A stretch of DNA of 64,000 bases, from assembly GCF_004348595.1 (NCBI RefSeq), contig NZ_SMKD01000004.1, positions 33,696-97,695 of the forward strand, written 5' to 3'. A program made the position numbers and the translations under genes. The notes beneath the pieces are model-generated. The model was given only the letters and a program-made list of their open reading frames with translations, was not told where the DNA came from and ran no database searches. This stretch comes from Micromonospora sp. KC723 (GTDB lineage: Bacteria > Actinomycetota > Actinomycetes > Mycobacteriales > Micromonosporaceae). This document shows positions 37,483-46,693 of the stretch, one piece after another. Position 1 is the stretch's first letter. Each line of letters begins with the position of its first letter.

Positions 37483-38483
37483 CGGCACCGACATCGGCCG
37501 CCGGCGACACGGTCGACGCGGCGCTCACGCCACCCCGGGCGGTTCGTCGGTGGCCGGCGGCGGTCGCGTTGCCGACCGCCCTGGCGGCGGCGATCGCGTT
37601 GACCCTCGCCCCTGCCCTGCCCGCCGATTCCGAGGTCGCCCAGGTGGTCCTCTGGGAACTCCGGACGCCCCGACTGCTGCTGGCGTTGCTCGGCGGGGCG
37701 GCCGTCGGCGTGGCTGGGCTGCTGATGCAGGCCGCGCTCCGCAACCCGCTGGCCGTGCCCGAGTTGCTCGGGGTCTCCACCGGCGGCGCGCTCGCCGCCG
37801 CCGTGGTGGTGGTCTGGGCGCTCCCGGTTCCGGCGGCGACGCAGCCCGTGGTAGCCCTGGCGGGGGCACTCGGCGGCGGCGCGCTCTGCCTGGCCGCCGC
37901 CGGAACCGGCCGTGGTCCTGGTGCGGTCCTGCTCATCGGCGCGGCGATGTCCACGGCGTTGCAGGCGGTGCTGCTGGCGGTGATGGCCGCCGCCGACCGC
38001 CTGCAGTACGACACGCTCTTCCGCTACCTGGTCGGCAGCCTCACCGGGATCACCTGGGACCACGCCCGGCTCACCCTGCCGTGGCTGCTGCTGTGCGGGC
38101 CGCTGATCCTGGCGGTCCTGCCCGCGCTCGGCGTGCTGCGCCTCGGCGACGAGGCCGCCACGGCGCTCGGGTTGCACGTCGGGCGGGCGCGCGTCGCGGT
38201 GCTCGGGCTCGCCGCCGTCCTGGTCGCCGTCGTCGTCGGCCCCTGCGGTCCGATCGCCTGGATCGGGTTCGTCGCCCCGCACGTGGCCCGGCGGGTACGC
38301 CCGGACGCCGACGCCCGGGCCCTGCTGCCCTGGGCCGCGGCGTTCGGCGCGCTGTTCACCACCGTCGCCGACCTGGCCGCCCGACACGCGTTCGCGCCGG
38401 CCGAGACCCCGTTGGGTGCGTGGACGGCCGCCATCGGCATCCTCTCCGGACTGGTCCTGCTCCGCCGCCGGAGTACGTCGTGA
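37479..38483 (+). CDS. FecCD-family ABC permease, subunit 1
   Basis: This 334-residue BtuC-like permease is predicted to have about ten membrane segments. The FecCD signatures are LWELRTPRLLLALLGGAAVG near the N-terminus, LRNPLAVPELLGVSTGGALA, and PIAWIGFVAPHVARRV near residue 270, the segment contacting the ATPase. Such permeases import metal-chelator complexes or cobalamin. Its GTG overlaps the stop of the lipoprotein gene by 4 bp. It should pair with the next permease as a heterodimer. Confidence 0.92.
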   Translation: MTAPTSAAGDTVDAALTPPRAVRRWPAAVALPTALAAAIALTLAPALPADSEVAQVVLWELRTPRLLLALLGGAAVGVAGLLMQAALRNPLAVPELLGVSTGGALAAAVVVVWALPVPAATQPVVALAGALGGGALCLAAAGTGRGPGAVLLIGAAMSTALQAVLLAVMAAADRLQYDTLFRYLVGSLTGITWDHARLTLPWLLLCGPLILAVLPALGVLRLGDEAATALGLHVGRARVAVLGLAAVLVAVVVGPCGPIAWIGFVAPHVARRVRPDADARALLPWAAAFGALFTTVADLAARHAFAPAETPLGAWTAAIGILSGLVLLRRRSTS

Positions 38484-39454
38484 GGTGGTGGTGGGCGGCC
38501 ACGGCGCTGGTCGTCGCTGTGGCCGCCGAACTCGCCGTCGGGCGGGGCGTCGACTGGCCGCAGCTGGATCCGTTGGAGCAGCGGATCCTCGTCGAATTGC
38601 GGCTGCCCCGACTGGCCACCGCCCTGCTCGCGGGCGGCGGGCTCGGCGCGGCCGGGCTGTTGCTGCAGGCGGTGCTGCGCAACCCGCTCGCCGCGCCGGA
38701 GTTGTCCGGGGTCAATCCCGGCGCGGTGCTGGGCGTGCTCGGCGGTATCCAGCTCGGCCTGGTTCCGGCCGACTCGGCGGCCGGGGCGCTGGTGGCGGCG
38801 CTGCTCGGCGGAGCCGCCGGCGGCTCGCTGATGTGGCTGCTGGCCCGCGATGGCTCCCCGACCCAGATCGCGACGTACGGGCTGCTCGGCTCGGCCGCGC
38901 TGGCCGGGCTCACCACGCTGCTGCTCGCGTACCAGCCGGGCCGGTTCGGCAACGCGCTGCGCTGGCTCGTCGGCTCGGTGGACGGGCGGGTCTGGGCGCA
39001 CGTGTCCGTCGCCTGGCCCTGGCTGGCCACGGCGCTGCTGCTGGCCTGGCTCTGCTCCGCCGTGCTGGGCATGCTCGCGGCCGGTGACGGGCACGCCGCC
39101 GCGCTCGGGCTCTCGCCCCGGCCAGTGCGTGCCCTGGGTCTGGCCCTGTCGGTGGCGCTGGCCGCCGGCGCGGTGGCCCTGGCCGGCGCGCTGGCCTTCG
39201 TCGGGCTCGTCGTCCCGCACGTCGCCCGCGCCCTGTGCGGGGCCGACCTGCGCCGCGCGCTGCCGGCCGCCGCCCTGCTCGGCGCCACCACGGTCGTCGG
39301 CGCCGACGCGGTGGCCCAGACGCTGACCCTGCTGGTGCAGTCCGGGCTGGCCGGGCAGCGGCTCGGGGTGCCCGCCGGTGTGGTCACCGCCCTGCTCGGG
39401 GCGGCGGCGCTGGTCGTCGTCGCCCGCCGCTCCCCACACGTGGAGGTGTCGTGA
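38480..39454 (+). CDS. FecCD-family ABC permease, subunit 2
   Basis: This 324-residue second BtuC-like permease carries VELRLPRLATALLAGGGLGA, LRNPLAAPELSGVNPGAVLG, and ALAFVGLVVPHVARALCG, matching the same positions as subunit 1. It starts at a GTG overlapping the previous stop by 4 bp. Two different FecCD subunits with one ATPase and one lipoprotein form a complete type II importer, as for siderophores. Confidence 0.92.
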   Translation: MRWWWAATALVVAVAAELAVGRGVDWPQLDPLEQRILVELRLPRLATALLAGGGLGAAGLLLQAVLRNPLAAPELSGVNPGAVLGVLGGIQLGLVPADSAAGALVAALLGGAAGGSLMWLLARDGSPTQIATYGLLGSAALAGLTTLLLAYQPGRFGNALRWLVGSVDGRVWAHVSVAWPWLATALLLAWLCSAVLGMLAAGDGHAAALGLSPRPVRALGLALSVALAAGAVALAGALAFVGLVVPHVARALCGADLRRALPAAALLGATTVVGADAVAQTLTLLVQSGLAGQRLGVPAGVVTALLGAAALVVVARRSPHVEVS

Positions 39455-40248
39455 CCGAACCGGTCTTCACCGTCGAGCAGGCCCGCTACCGCTACCGCCA
39501 CCGGGTGGTGCTCGACGGGGTGTCGCTGACCGTCCGGGCTGGCGAGTCCGTCGCGCTCGTCGGGCGCAACGGCTGCGGCAAGTCCACCCTGCTGCGGCTG
39601 CTCACCGGCGCCGACCGGCCCGAGAGCGGCCGGGTGCTGCTGCACGGCCGCCCGGCGTACGCGCAGCGGCGGCGGGACGTCGCCCGGCAGGTGGCGGTCC
39701 TGCACCAGCAGTTACCGCCGGTGCCCGGGCTGACCGTCCGACAGCTCGTCGCGCAGGGCCGCTACCCGCACCGGGGGCCGCTGGGCATGCTGTGGCGGCC
39801 CGAGGACGCCGAGGCGTCCGCGGCGCTCGCCGCGACCGGCGTCACCGGGCTGGCCGACCGGCAGGTCGACACGCTCAGCGGCGGAGAGCGGCAGCGGGTC
39901 CGGCTCGCGCTCGCCCTGGCCCAACGAACCCCGGTGCTGCTGCTCGACGAGCCGACCACCTTTCTCGACGTCCGCCACCAGTTGGAGGTGCTGTCGCTGG
40001 TGCGCCGGCTGCACGCCGAGCGGGGCCTGACCGTGGTGACGGTGCTTCACGAGCTGGACCACGCCGCCCGCTTCACCGACCGCGTGGTGGCGCTGGCGGG
40101 CGGCCGGGTTTCCGCCGACGGGCCGCCGGGCGACGTGGTGACGCCGGCGCTGCTCGCCGACGTGTTCGGCGTACGCGGGCGGGTGCTCGCCGACGCGCAC
40201 ACCGGAACGGTGCGCGCGTTGGCCGACGAGCCGCTGGAGGAGGGGTGA
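39451..40248 (+). CDS. FecE/BtuD-type ABC ATPase
   Basis: This 265-residue ATPase is for the FecCD importer. Walker A is GRNGCGKSTLLRLLTGADRP, the Q-loop region is VAVLHQQLPPVPGLTVRQLV, followed by the FecE-like GRYPHRGPLG, the signature is LSGGERQRVRLALALAQ, Walker B is LLLDEPTTFLDVRHQLEV, and the H-loop is VLHELDHAARFTDR. These details place it in the siderophore/cobalamin/heme class. The GTG overlaps the permease stop by 4 bp. Confidence 0.93.
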   Translation: MTEPVFTVEQARYRYRHRVVLDGVSLTVRAGESVALVGRNGCGKSTLLRLLTGADRPESGRVLLHGRPAYAQRRRDVARQVAVLHQQLPPVPGLTVRQLVAQGRYPHRGPLGMLWRPEDAEASAALAATGVTGLADRQVDTLSGGERQRVRLALALAQRTPVLLLDEPTTFLDVRHQLEVLSLVRRLHAERGLTVVTVLHELDHAARFTDRVVALAGGRVSADGPPGDVVTPALLADVFGVRGRVLADAHTGTVRALADEPLEEG

Positions 40249-41969
40249 TCGTCCACCGGGAACTGATCCGGCTGGCCGGTGCCGTCACCGGACCGGTCGT
40301 CGGGTGCGCGGCGCTCGGCATGGCCGTGTCGGCGGCGTACGTCGGTCAGGCGCTGCTGGTCGCCGGCGCGCTGTCGGCGGTGGCCCGGCGGGACCTCGCC
40401 GCCGCTACGGGCCTGCTGGCCGGGGCGCTCGGGGTGATCCTGGTGCGGGCGGCGCTGCTCTGGTGTCGAGAGGTCGCCGGCGCGGCCGCCGGCGCGTGGA
40501 TCCGGGCGCGGTTGCGTGACCGTCTGGTTGCCCGGCTCGCCGAACTGGGCCCGGCCTGGCTCGCCGGATCCCGCACCGGCCGCACCCAGGCCACCCTCGT
40601 CGACGGCGTGGAGGGGCTGGACGCCTACTACCGCCGCTATCTACCCCAGGTGCTGGTCACCGTCACCGTACCGACCGCACTGGTGGCCTGGCTCGCCACC
40701 GTGGAGCCGGTCGCCGCCGGGCTGCTCGGCACGGCCGTGGTGCTGGTACTGACCGTCCCCCGCATCTGGGACGCCACCCTGCTACGCCGCGGACGCGGCC
40801 GGTGGGCGGCGTTCACCGCGCTCGCCGCCGACTTCCTCGACACCCTCCAGGGCGCGGCGACGCTGCGCGCCTTCGGCGCGGTCGGCCGGATGCGGGACGG
40901 GATCCAGGCGCGTACGCACGACCTGCACACCACCACGATGGCGCAGCTACGCCTGTCCCTGGTCGAGAGCGGGGTCAGCGCCCTGCTGATCCAGGCCGGT
41001 CTCGCCGCCGCGGCCGTGGCGGCGGCGGTCGGCGCGTACGCCGGGCGGGCCGACGCGGCCGCCGTGTTCCTGGTGCTGCTCGTCTCGGTGGAGTGCTTCC
41101 GGCCCGTACGCGACCTGGGCGCGCACTGGCACGCCGGTTACCTCGGCGTCACCGCGGTCGACGGCCTGACCGAACTGCTCCGCACGCCGCCCACCGTCGT
41201 GCACCGCGGACACGTCGACCGGCGGTTCGAGCACGGTCCGGCCGTGGTCTTCGACGCGGTCAGCCACCGCTACCCCGGCCGGCCCGAGCCGGCGCTGCGG
41301 CAGGTGAGCCTCCGCCTCGCCCCCGGCGAGACCATCGCGGTGGTCGGCCGCTCCGGCGCCGGCAAGTCGACCCTGGCCAACCTGCTGCTGCGGCACCTGG
41401 ACCCGGTTACCGGTCGGATCACCGTGGACGGGGTGGACCTGCGCGACCTCACCCCGCAGACGCTGCGCCGCACGGTGACCGTGGTGGCGCAGGAGACGTA
41501 CCTGTTCCACGGCTCCGTGGCGGACAACCTGCGGTTGGCCCGCCCGGACGCCACCGACGCCGACCTGGTGGCCGCCGCGCGGGCCGCCGGCGCGCACGAG
41601 TTCATCGAGGCGCTGCCGCTCGGGTACGCCAGCCCGGTCGGCGAACGCGGCACGTCCCTCTCCGGCGGGCAGCGGCAACGCCTGGCCATCGCCCGGGCCC
41701 TGCTCGCCGACACGCCGGTGCTCATCCTCGACGAGGCCACCTCGGGCGTGGACGGCCGGCAGGAGGCCGCGATCCTGGATGCTCTCGCCACGGCCGCTCG
41801 GGGCAGGACCTGCCTGGTGATCGCCCACCGGCTCAGCGCCGTGCGGCACGCCGACCGGATCGTGCTGCTCGACCGCGGCCGGATCGTCGCCGCTGGCCGC
41901 CACGAGGACCTGCTGGCCTCGTGCCCCGAGTACGCCGACCTGGTCGCCGCTCAGGAGGTGTCCGGATGA
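40245..41969 (+). CDS. Exporter-fold ABC half-transporter 1 (CydD/IrtA-like)
   Basis: This is a 574-residue fused TMD-NBD protein. Residues 1-315 hold six membrane segments of the type IV fold. Residues about 330-570 are the nucleotide-binding domain with Walker A GRSGAGKSTLANLLLRHLDP, signature LSGGQRQRLAIARALL, Walker B VLILDEATSGVDG and H-loop LVIAHRLS. Annotation tools would probably call it CydD-like, but its position behind a FecCD importer suggests a heterodimeric metallophore transporter like IrtAB or YbtPQ, which import iron or zinc chelates across the cytoplasmic membrane. The GTG overlaps the ATPase gene by 4 bp, and its stop overlaps the next half-transporter by 4 bp. Confidence 0.88.
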   Translation: MIVHRELIRLAGAVTGPVVGCAALGMAVSAAYVGQALLVAGALSAVARRDLAAATGLLAGALGVILVRAALLWCREVAGAAAGAWIRARLRDRLVARLAELGPAWLAGSRTGRTQATLVDGVEGLDAYYRRYLPQVLVTVTVPTALVAWLATVEPVAAGLLGTAVVLVLTVPRIWDATLLRRGRGRWAAFTALAADFLDTLQGAATLRAFGAVGRMRDGIQARTHDLHTTTMAQLRLSLVESGVSALLIQAGLAAAAVAAAVGAYAGRADAAAVFLVLLVSVECFRPVRDLGAHWHAGYLGVTAVDGLTELLRTPPTVVHRGHVDRRFEHGPAVVFDAVSHRYPGRPEPALRQVSLRLAPGETIAVVGRSGAGKSTLANLLLRHLDPVTGRITVDGVDLRDLTPQTLRRTVTVVAQETYLFHGSVADNLRLARPDATDADLVAAARAAGAHEFIEALPLGYASPVGERGTSLSGGQRQRLAIARALLADTPVLILDEATSGVDGRQEAAILDALATAARGRTCLVIAHRLSAVRHADRIVLLDRGRIVAAGRHEDLLASCPEYADLVAAQEVSG

Positions 41970-43723
41970 CCGCACCGCAGCGGCCGACGGGCACGAGACG
42001 ACCTGGTGCGCTGCGCCGGCTGCTGCCGGCGATCGCCGGGCATCCCCGCGCGTTCCGGGGCACCCTGACGGCGAATCTCCTCGGGCAGCTCGCCGGGCTG
42101 ACCACGGCGGTACTCGGCGCCACCCTGGTGGGGCGGGCCGTGGCGGGCGTCCCCACGCCGGTCGGTGTGGTCACGGCGGTCCTCGGCGCGCTGGTCGCGA
42201 TCGTCACCGTGGCAACCTGGTGGGAGATGTACGTCTCCCACGACCTGGCCTACCGTATCCTCGCCGACCTGCGCACCCGGGTGTACGACGCGATCACCCG
42301 GATCGCTCCGGGCGGGCTCGGCGGACGTCGCTCCGGCGACCTGGCCACTGTCGCGCTGTCCGACATCGAGACGCTGGAATGGCTGTTCGCGCACACCATC
42401 GCGCAACTGCTCACCGCCACCGTGGTCCTCGGCGTCGGCACAGCCCTGGCGGCCTGGATCGACCCCTGGCTACCCGCCGTGGTGCTGCCCGCCGCGGCTC
42501 TGATCACGGTGACCCCCTGGCTGCTGCGCCGGCACGCCGACCGGCATGGCGCCCAGGTCCGCGCCGCCACCGCCGAGCTGACCGCAGACATCGTCGACAC
42601 CGTGCACGGCCTACGCGAGCTGACCGTCTTCGGGGCGCTACAGCGGCGCCGCGCACACCTCGCCGCCCGGACCCGACAGCTCGGGCGGACCCAACGGCGC
42701 AACGCCACCCGCGCGGGCCTGGAAAGCGCGCTGATCGACGCGCTGCTCGCCGCCGCCGGTGTCGGCGCGGTGCTGGTGGTCCTCGACGGCGTCCGCGCCG
42801 GGCGGCTCGACGTCGCCGCCGGCCCGGTGGCGCTGGTCCTCGCCGGCGCGATCCTCGGCCCGGCCAGCCAGGTGGCCCTTCTGCTCAAGGAAGCCGGCAC
42901 CCTGCGCGCCGCGGCCGACCGGGTCGACGCCCTGCTCCAGGCGCCCTCCCCGGTCCCGGCGCCGGTCCGGCCCGTACCCGCACCCGCTGACTGCGAGGTG
43001 ATCTTCGACGACGTGCACTTCGGGTACCTGCCGGACCGGCCGGTGCTGCGCGGCGTTTCGTTCACCCTCCGGCCCGGTGAGACGGTCGCCCTGGTGGGCG
43101 CCTCCGGGGCGGGCAAGTCCACCTGCGCGCACCTGCTGCTGCGCTACCACGACCCGAGCGCCGGGCGGATCACCGTCGGCGGCGTGGACCTGCGGGACCT
43201 CGACGACGCCGATCTGCGGCGCACGGTCACCGTGGTGCCGCAGGACGTCCACCTGTTCCCCGGCTCGATCGCCGACAACATCCGGCTGGGCCGGCCGGAC
43301 GCCACCGACGCCGAGGTTCGCGCCGCCGCCGACGCCGCCCAACTCACACCTTTCCTCGACGCGCTACCGGCCGGTCTCGAAACGCCGACCGGCGAGCGGG
43401 GAGCAGCACTGTCCGGCGGTCAACGGGCACGGGTCGCCGTCGCCCGGGCCCTGCTCACCCGGGCACCGGTGCTCGTCCTCGACGAGGCCGCCGCCAACCT
43501 CGACGCCGCCACCGAGGCCGACTTGGCAGTCGCCCTGGAGTCCACCCGAGACCACCGGGCCACCCTGGTGATCGCCCACCGTCTCTCCACCATCATGCGC
43601 GCCGACCGGGTCATCATCCTCGACGCCGGCCGGGTCGTCGCCGACGGCGAACCCGAGCAGCTGCGCAGGCGGGGGGCACTCGCCGCCGCAATCCGAGGTG
43701 ACATGGCGACGGCCGCCGGATGA
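41966..43723 (+). CDS. Exporter-fold ABC half-transporter 2 (CydC/IrtB-like)
   Basis: This 585-residue TMD-NBD protein is the partner of the preceding gene. Six membrane segments lie in residues about 20-310, followed by Walker A GASGAGKSTCAHLLLRYHDP, Q-loop VVPQDVHLFPGSIADN, signature [16 protein letters not shown], Walker B LVLDEAAANLDAATEADL and H-loop VIAHRLSTIMRADR. Walker B in this copy reads DEAAANLD rather than the DEATSGVD of half-transporter 1. It is the last gene of the six-gene overlapping operon. Import of a metallophore is inferred from context; export is the main alternative. Confidence 0.88.
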   Translation: MTAPQRPTGTRRPGALRRLLPAIAGHPRAFRGTLTANLLGQLAGLTTAVLGATLVGRAVAGVPTPVGVVTAVLGALVAIVTVATWWEMYVSHDLAYRILADLRTRVYDAITRIAPGGLGGRRSGDLATVALSDIETLEWLFAHTIAQLLTATVVLGVGTALAAWIDPWLPAVVLPAAALITVTPWLLRRHADRHGAQVRAATAELTADIVDTVHGLRELTVFGALQRRRAHLAARTRQLGRTQRRNATRAGLESALIDALLAAAGVGAVLVVLDGVRAGRLDVAAGPVALVLAGAILGPASQVALLLKEAGTLRAAADRVDALLQAPSPVPAPVRPVPAPADCEVIFDDVHFGYLPDRPVLRGVSFTLRPGETVALVGASGAGKSTCAHLLLRYHDPSAGRITVGGVDLRDLDDADLRRTVTVVPQDVHLFPGSIADNIRLGRPDATDAEVRAAADAAQLTPFLDALPAGLETPTGERGAALSGGQRARVAVARALLTRAPVLVLDEAAANLDAATEADLAVALESTRDHRATLVIAHRLSTIMRADRVIILDAGRVVADGEPEQLRRRGALAAAIRGDMATAAG

Positions 43724-44091
43724 CCCGCCCGCCAGGTGCGCCACCGGATGCCGCGATGCCGTACGGCTACGAGGTGCCAGCGGTGGCGACCGACAGAGGT
43801 GGCAATAACGCGGTCCGGCTGGCACCCGACCTGCGACGGTTGGCCGGGCCACCTACGGGGTGCGCCAGGCGCGGACGTCTACGCCGCCCAGGCGACTGCG
43901 TCGCGTGCCGCCGGGCGAGCCCAACGCGGGAGAGAGACCGGGTGCGCGTCATCTGCGGCATGAGAGTCGCATGCTGTCTGCCGGCAGGGCTGGCAGGCAA
44001 TATCCTTGACCATGGTCGCGGCTTCCTCCGGCACGTCAAACCCTCGTGCTCGACCGGTCCGCGCTTGCTGCTCGACTCGAGAGGTAGGCCT
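43724..44091. other. Open frame without convincing gene
   Basis: A frame starting with an ATGA overlap at 43720 (MTRPPGAPPDAAMPYGYEVP) runs without a stop into the NYN gene, but the sequence turns Arg/Cys-rich and unlike protein after about 50 codons. It could be the relic of a seventh operon gene. Otherwise nothing is recognised. Confidence 0.35.
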
Positions 44092-44655
44092 ATGCCCGGC
44101 ACACCGGAACCCGTCACGTACCTCATCGTGGACGGAGAGAACATCGATGCCACTCTCGGCAACAGTGTTCTGGAGCGCCGTCCGGCCCCTGCGGAGCGAC
44201 CCCGGTGGGAGCGTCTGCGGGAATTCGCGCGGGACACGTGGCAGCGGCCGGTGAAGGGACTGTTCTTCCTCAACGCCTCTGGTGGCGGTCTGCCGATGCC
44301 CTTCGTCCGGGCCCTCCTGAGCATGGAATACCGACCCATCCCGCTCGCTGGTTCGTCGGATCAGAAGGTGGTGGACATCGGCATCCAGCGGACGTTGGAG
44401 GCTATCGCCCGGCGCGCGGGCAATGTGATGCTCGCCAGCCACGACGGCGACTTCCTGCCGCAGATCGGCGAACTCCTGCGAGGTGATCATCAGGTCGCGA
44501 TCGTCGGGTTCAAGGAGTTCCTCAACGCCGGCTTCGCCGAACTGCCGAACCTGCAGGTATTCGACATCGAGGAGGACGCGGGCTGCTTCACCAATGTCCT
44601 TCCTCGGGTTCGCATCATCGACCTCGAAAGCTTCGACCCCGAGCGCTTCCTGTAG
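44092..44655 (+). CDS. NYN domain protein, putative RNase (LabA/PIN-like)
   Basis: This 187-residue protein has a PIN-like NYN fold. The conserved acidic positions are visible: TYLIVDGENIDATLG at the first strand, SDQKVVDIGIQRTLEAIARR, and NVMLASHDGDFLPQIGELLR followed by VAIVGFKEFLN. NYN proteins of this LabA-like type are usually metal-dependent RNases. The ATG at 44092 has GAGAGGTAGG upstream, and the upstream in-frame extension is rejected. No partner gene adjoins it; a short hairpin follows the stop. Confidence 0.85.
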   Translation: MPGTPEPVTYLIVDGENIDATLGNSVLERRPAPAERPRWERLREFARDTWQRPVKGLFFLNASGGGLPMPFVRALLSMEYRPIPLAGSSDQKVVDIGIQRTLEAIARRAGNVMLASHDGDFLPQIGELLRGDHQVAIVGFKEFLNAGFAELPNLQVFDIEEDAGCFTNVLPRVRIIDLESFDPERFL

Positions 44656-44673
44656 GCCGGACAGCATCCGGCC
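44655..44673. terminator. Short hairpin right after the NYN gene
   Basis: GGCCGGA-CAGCA-TCCGGCC is a 7-bp perfect stem with a 5-nt loop, beginning at the last base of the stop codon. It is a plausible weak terminator. Confidence 0.45.
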
Positions 44674-44726
44674 GATCCGAGGGGCAAGATGTTCTTGAAC
44701 ATCCTGTCCACCTTTGCGAGTTCGAG

Positions 44727-45383
44727 GTGGACCTGCTGCGGATGCGGACACGTGACGGCATGGACGTCGCCCGCTCCATAGGCAGGTTGAAGGGTAAGCA
44801 GCCTATGCTGACCCCCAGCCGCAGGCCCATCTCATCAAGGCACACCGCAGCGGCGAGAGCACCACCGCCGATTTTGAGCGCCTGCGGCACCGCGATGACC
44901 TTCGTGGTTCTCCCACTCCACCTCCAGCAGGCGCGCGACTGGTCACAGTTGCAGACCTCGGCCGCCTTCGTGCCGTTCGCCGTCGCGCTGATCGTCTCGG
45001 GCCGGGTGGCAGGACCGCTCATCGGCCGGTACGGGGCTCGAGCCGTCACGGCCGCCGGGCTGGGCACGGGCGCGGCCGGGCTCGTCCTTCTCGCGTTCCC
45101 CGGGCTCGAAGCGCACACCTGGTACGCGTATGGACTGCTGCCGGGCCTCGTGCTGCTGCCTGCCGGCACCGCGGCCTCCTTCGCCGGAGCCGCCGTGCTC
45201 GCCACCGAAGGTCTGCCTCAACAGCAGACCGGGCTCGCGGGTGGCGTGTTGAACACTGCGATGGAACTCGGCCCGACCGTCCTCTTCGCCGTCCTTCTCA
45301 CGCTCGGCAGCGACGCCTCGTCCCTGGCCGCGACGGGGGCCGCCCTCGCCGTCGTGGCCCTCCTGAACCACCGCATCAAGTAG
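44727..45383 (+). pseudogene. Truncated MFS transporter (C-terminal half, DHA2-like)
   Basis: Homology-like sequence begins around PPILSACGTAMTFVVLPLHL and continues through QTSAAFVPFAVALIVSGRVA, ATEGLPQQQTGLAGGVLNTA and LAVVALLNHRIK, about 170 residues with five to six membrane segments. This corresponds to the last third of a 14-segment drug-exporter MFS protein. The first ~45 codons of the open frame are charged and unrelated, so the N-terminal two thirds are deleted. An ATG at 44895 could still start a truncated product. Confidence 0.7.
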
Positions 45384-45408
45384 TCCATCACTCAGAGGAG
45401 TCACCGAA

Positions 45409-46165
45409 ACGAACCGCTTCACCGGCAAGACCGCCCTCGTCACCGGCGCAGGCTCCGGCCTCGGCCGCGCGATCGCGCTCGCCTTCGCCGTCGAGGGCGC
45501 ATCCGTGGTCGCCGCGGGACGAACCGCGGCCTTCCCTGGACGGGACAGTCGGGCTCATCGAGGCAGCCGGTGGCACGGCCGTCTCCGTCACCGCCGATGT
45601 CACCGACTCCGGCCGGCTCCAGAGCCTCGTACGCGAGAGCGTCACCCGCACCGGCGGACTGGACATCGCGGTCAACAACGCCGGGATACTCCGCGGGACC
45701 GTACCGTCGGCGAGGTCAGGGCGGAGGACTGGGACGCGGTGCTGCGGACCAATGTCACCGGCGTCTGGCTGGCCATGAAGCACCAGATCGCGCACATGAA
45801 GGAGAACGGCGGTGGCGCCATCGTCAACATCTCCTCCAACCTGGGCGCACACCTGCGGATCCCGAACGTCGCCGCGTACATCACCTCGAAGGCAGCGGTC
45901 TCCGCGCTGACCCGTGCCGCCGCTCTCGACCACATCCACCAGGGCATTCGCATCAACGCGGTCAGCCCGGCGCTGCCGCTGGGCCATGTCGCTGCGGCCC
46001 GGTGAGACCGAGGCCGACCGTGCCGAGCGGGTGAAGACGGAGAACCCGCTCGGCCGGGTCGCGGAGGCCGAAGAAGTGGCGGCCGCGGTGCTCTACCTCG
46101 CCTCGCCCGCGGCCGGCGCGGTAGTAGGCACCGACCTGGTCATCGACAGCGGATCCTCGGCCTGA
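45409..46165 (+). pseudogene. Frameshifted short-chain dehydrogenase/reductase
   Basis: This was an SDR of about 250 residues. The cofactor motif is in NRFTGKTALVTGAGSGLGRA, then VTADVTDSGRLQSLVRESVT, then GGLDIAVNNAGILRG (NNAG motif). The catalytic Ser region is GGGAIVNISSNLGAHLRIPN and the YxxxK motif is in AAYITSKAAVSALTRAAALD. The end is GRVAEAEEVAAAVLYLASPA, then DLVIDSGSSA. At least three single-base shifts (near 45530, 45695 and 45980) break the frame, and the expected ATG is ACG (45409), 8 bp after AGAGGAG. Either a decaying gene or clustered sequencing errors explain it. Confidence 0.8.
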
Positions 46166-46379
46166 CGGCTCGTTGGCTTCGGCGACACCCTTCCCCAGCA
46201 AGGAACTCCGCCACGGCGGGCTGGAACGCGAGCCACCTCCCGACCAGAGCGGCCGCTGCGGTGCCGTCGACGCCAACAGCGGCATCTGCGGAGTACGCGA
46301 ACCGGCCCGTCGTGGCCCCCGAGTAGTCCTCGCCTGCCGCGGCGAGGCCCGTGGCAGAAAACCGCGGCACGGTTGGAGG
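46166..46379. other. No gene assigned
   Basis: A minus-strand frame (DYSGATTGRFAYSADAAVGV, then LVGRWLAFQPAVAEFLAGEG) reads like protein, but I cannot link it to a family. It may be another relic in this decayed stretch. Confidence 0.3.
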
Positions 46380-46454
46380 GTGGAATCCCGGAGGCTACGC
46401 GTCCGTCGCTTCTTCTGCGACGCGGCGCGCTGCCCGGTTCCCTTCGCTCGCTGA
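46380..46454 (+). pseudogene. Zinc-finger fragment of an ISL3-family transposase
   Basis: RLRVRRFFCDAARCPVPFAR followed by a stop matches the N-terminal zinc-ribbon of ISL3-type transposases (RxRRFxCxNxxCxRxTFAE). Only this ~25-residue piece remains. Confidence 0.5.
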
Positions 46455-46693
46455 AAAGGTCACCGGGGTGACCGGCTGAAGCAGCCGGCGCAGCCCGCTG
46501 CTTCTCGATTGACCAAAGCTCGCGTGATGGCGTCTGAGCTGTCGCTTTCCAAGCGGACCTTGCATCGCCCGGACTTACGGAGTCACCCGAAGCACGGGTG
46601 CCGCGAACGTACGTACCTGCGGGCGACACGCACGTTCGGTCGGCGTTGTCGGCTCATCCCCTCGCCGGCCGCGGTGGAAGTCGCTCTGGTCAC

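Noticed and set aside
40245..43723. CydDC cytochrome-bd assembly transporter as the function of the two half-transporters
   Set aside because: Not excluded, but there are no cydAB genes nearby and the pair is translationally fused to a FecCD importer behind a Zur-type box, which fits metallophore transport better.
43720..44091. Upstream extension of the NYN protein overlapping the ABC operon by 4 bp
   Set aside because: The extra residues are Arg/Cys-rich and non-conserved in character, while the ATG at 44092 has a good RBS; a relic of another gene is possible but not shown.
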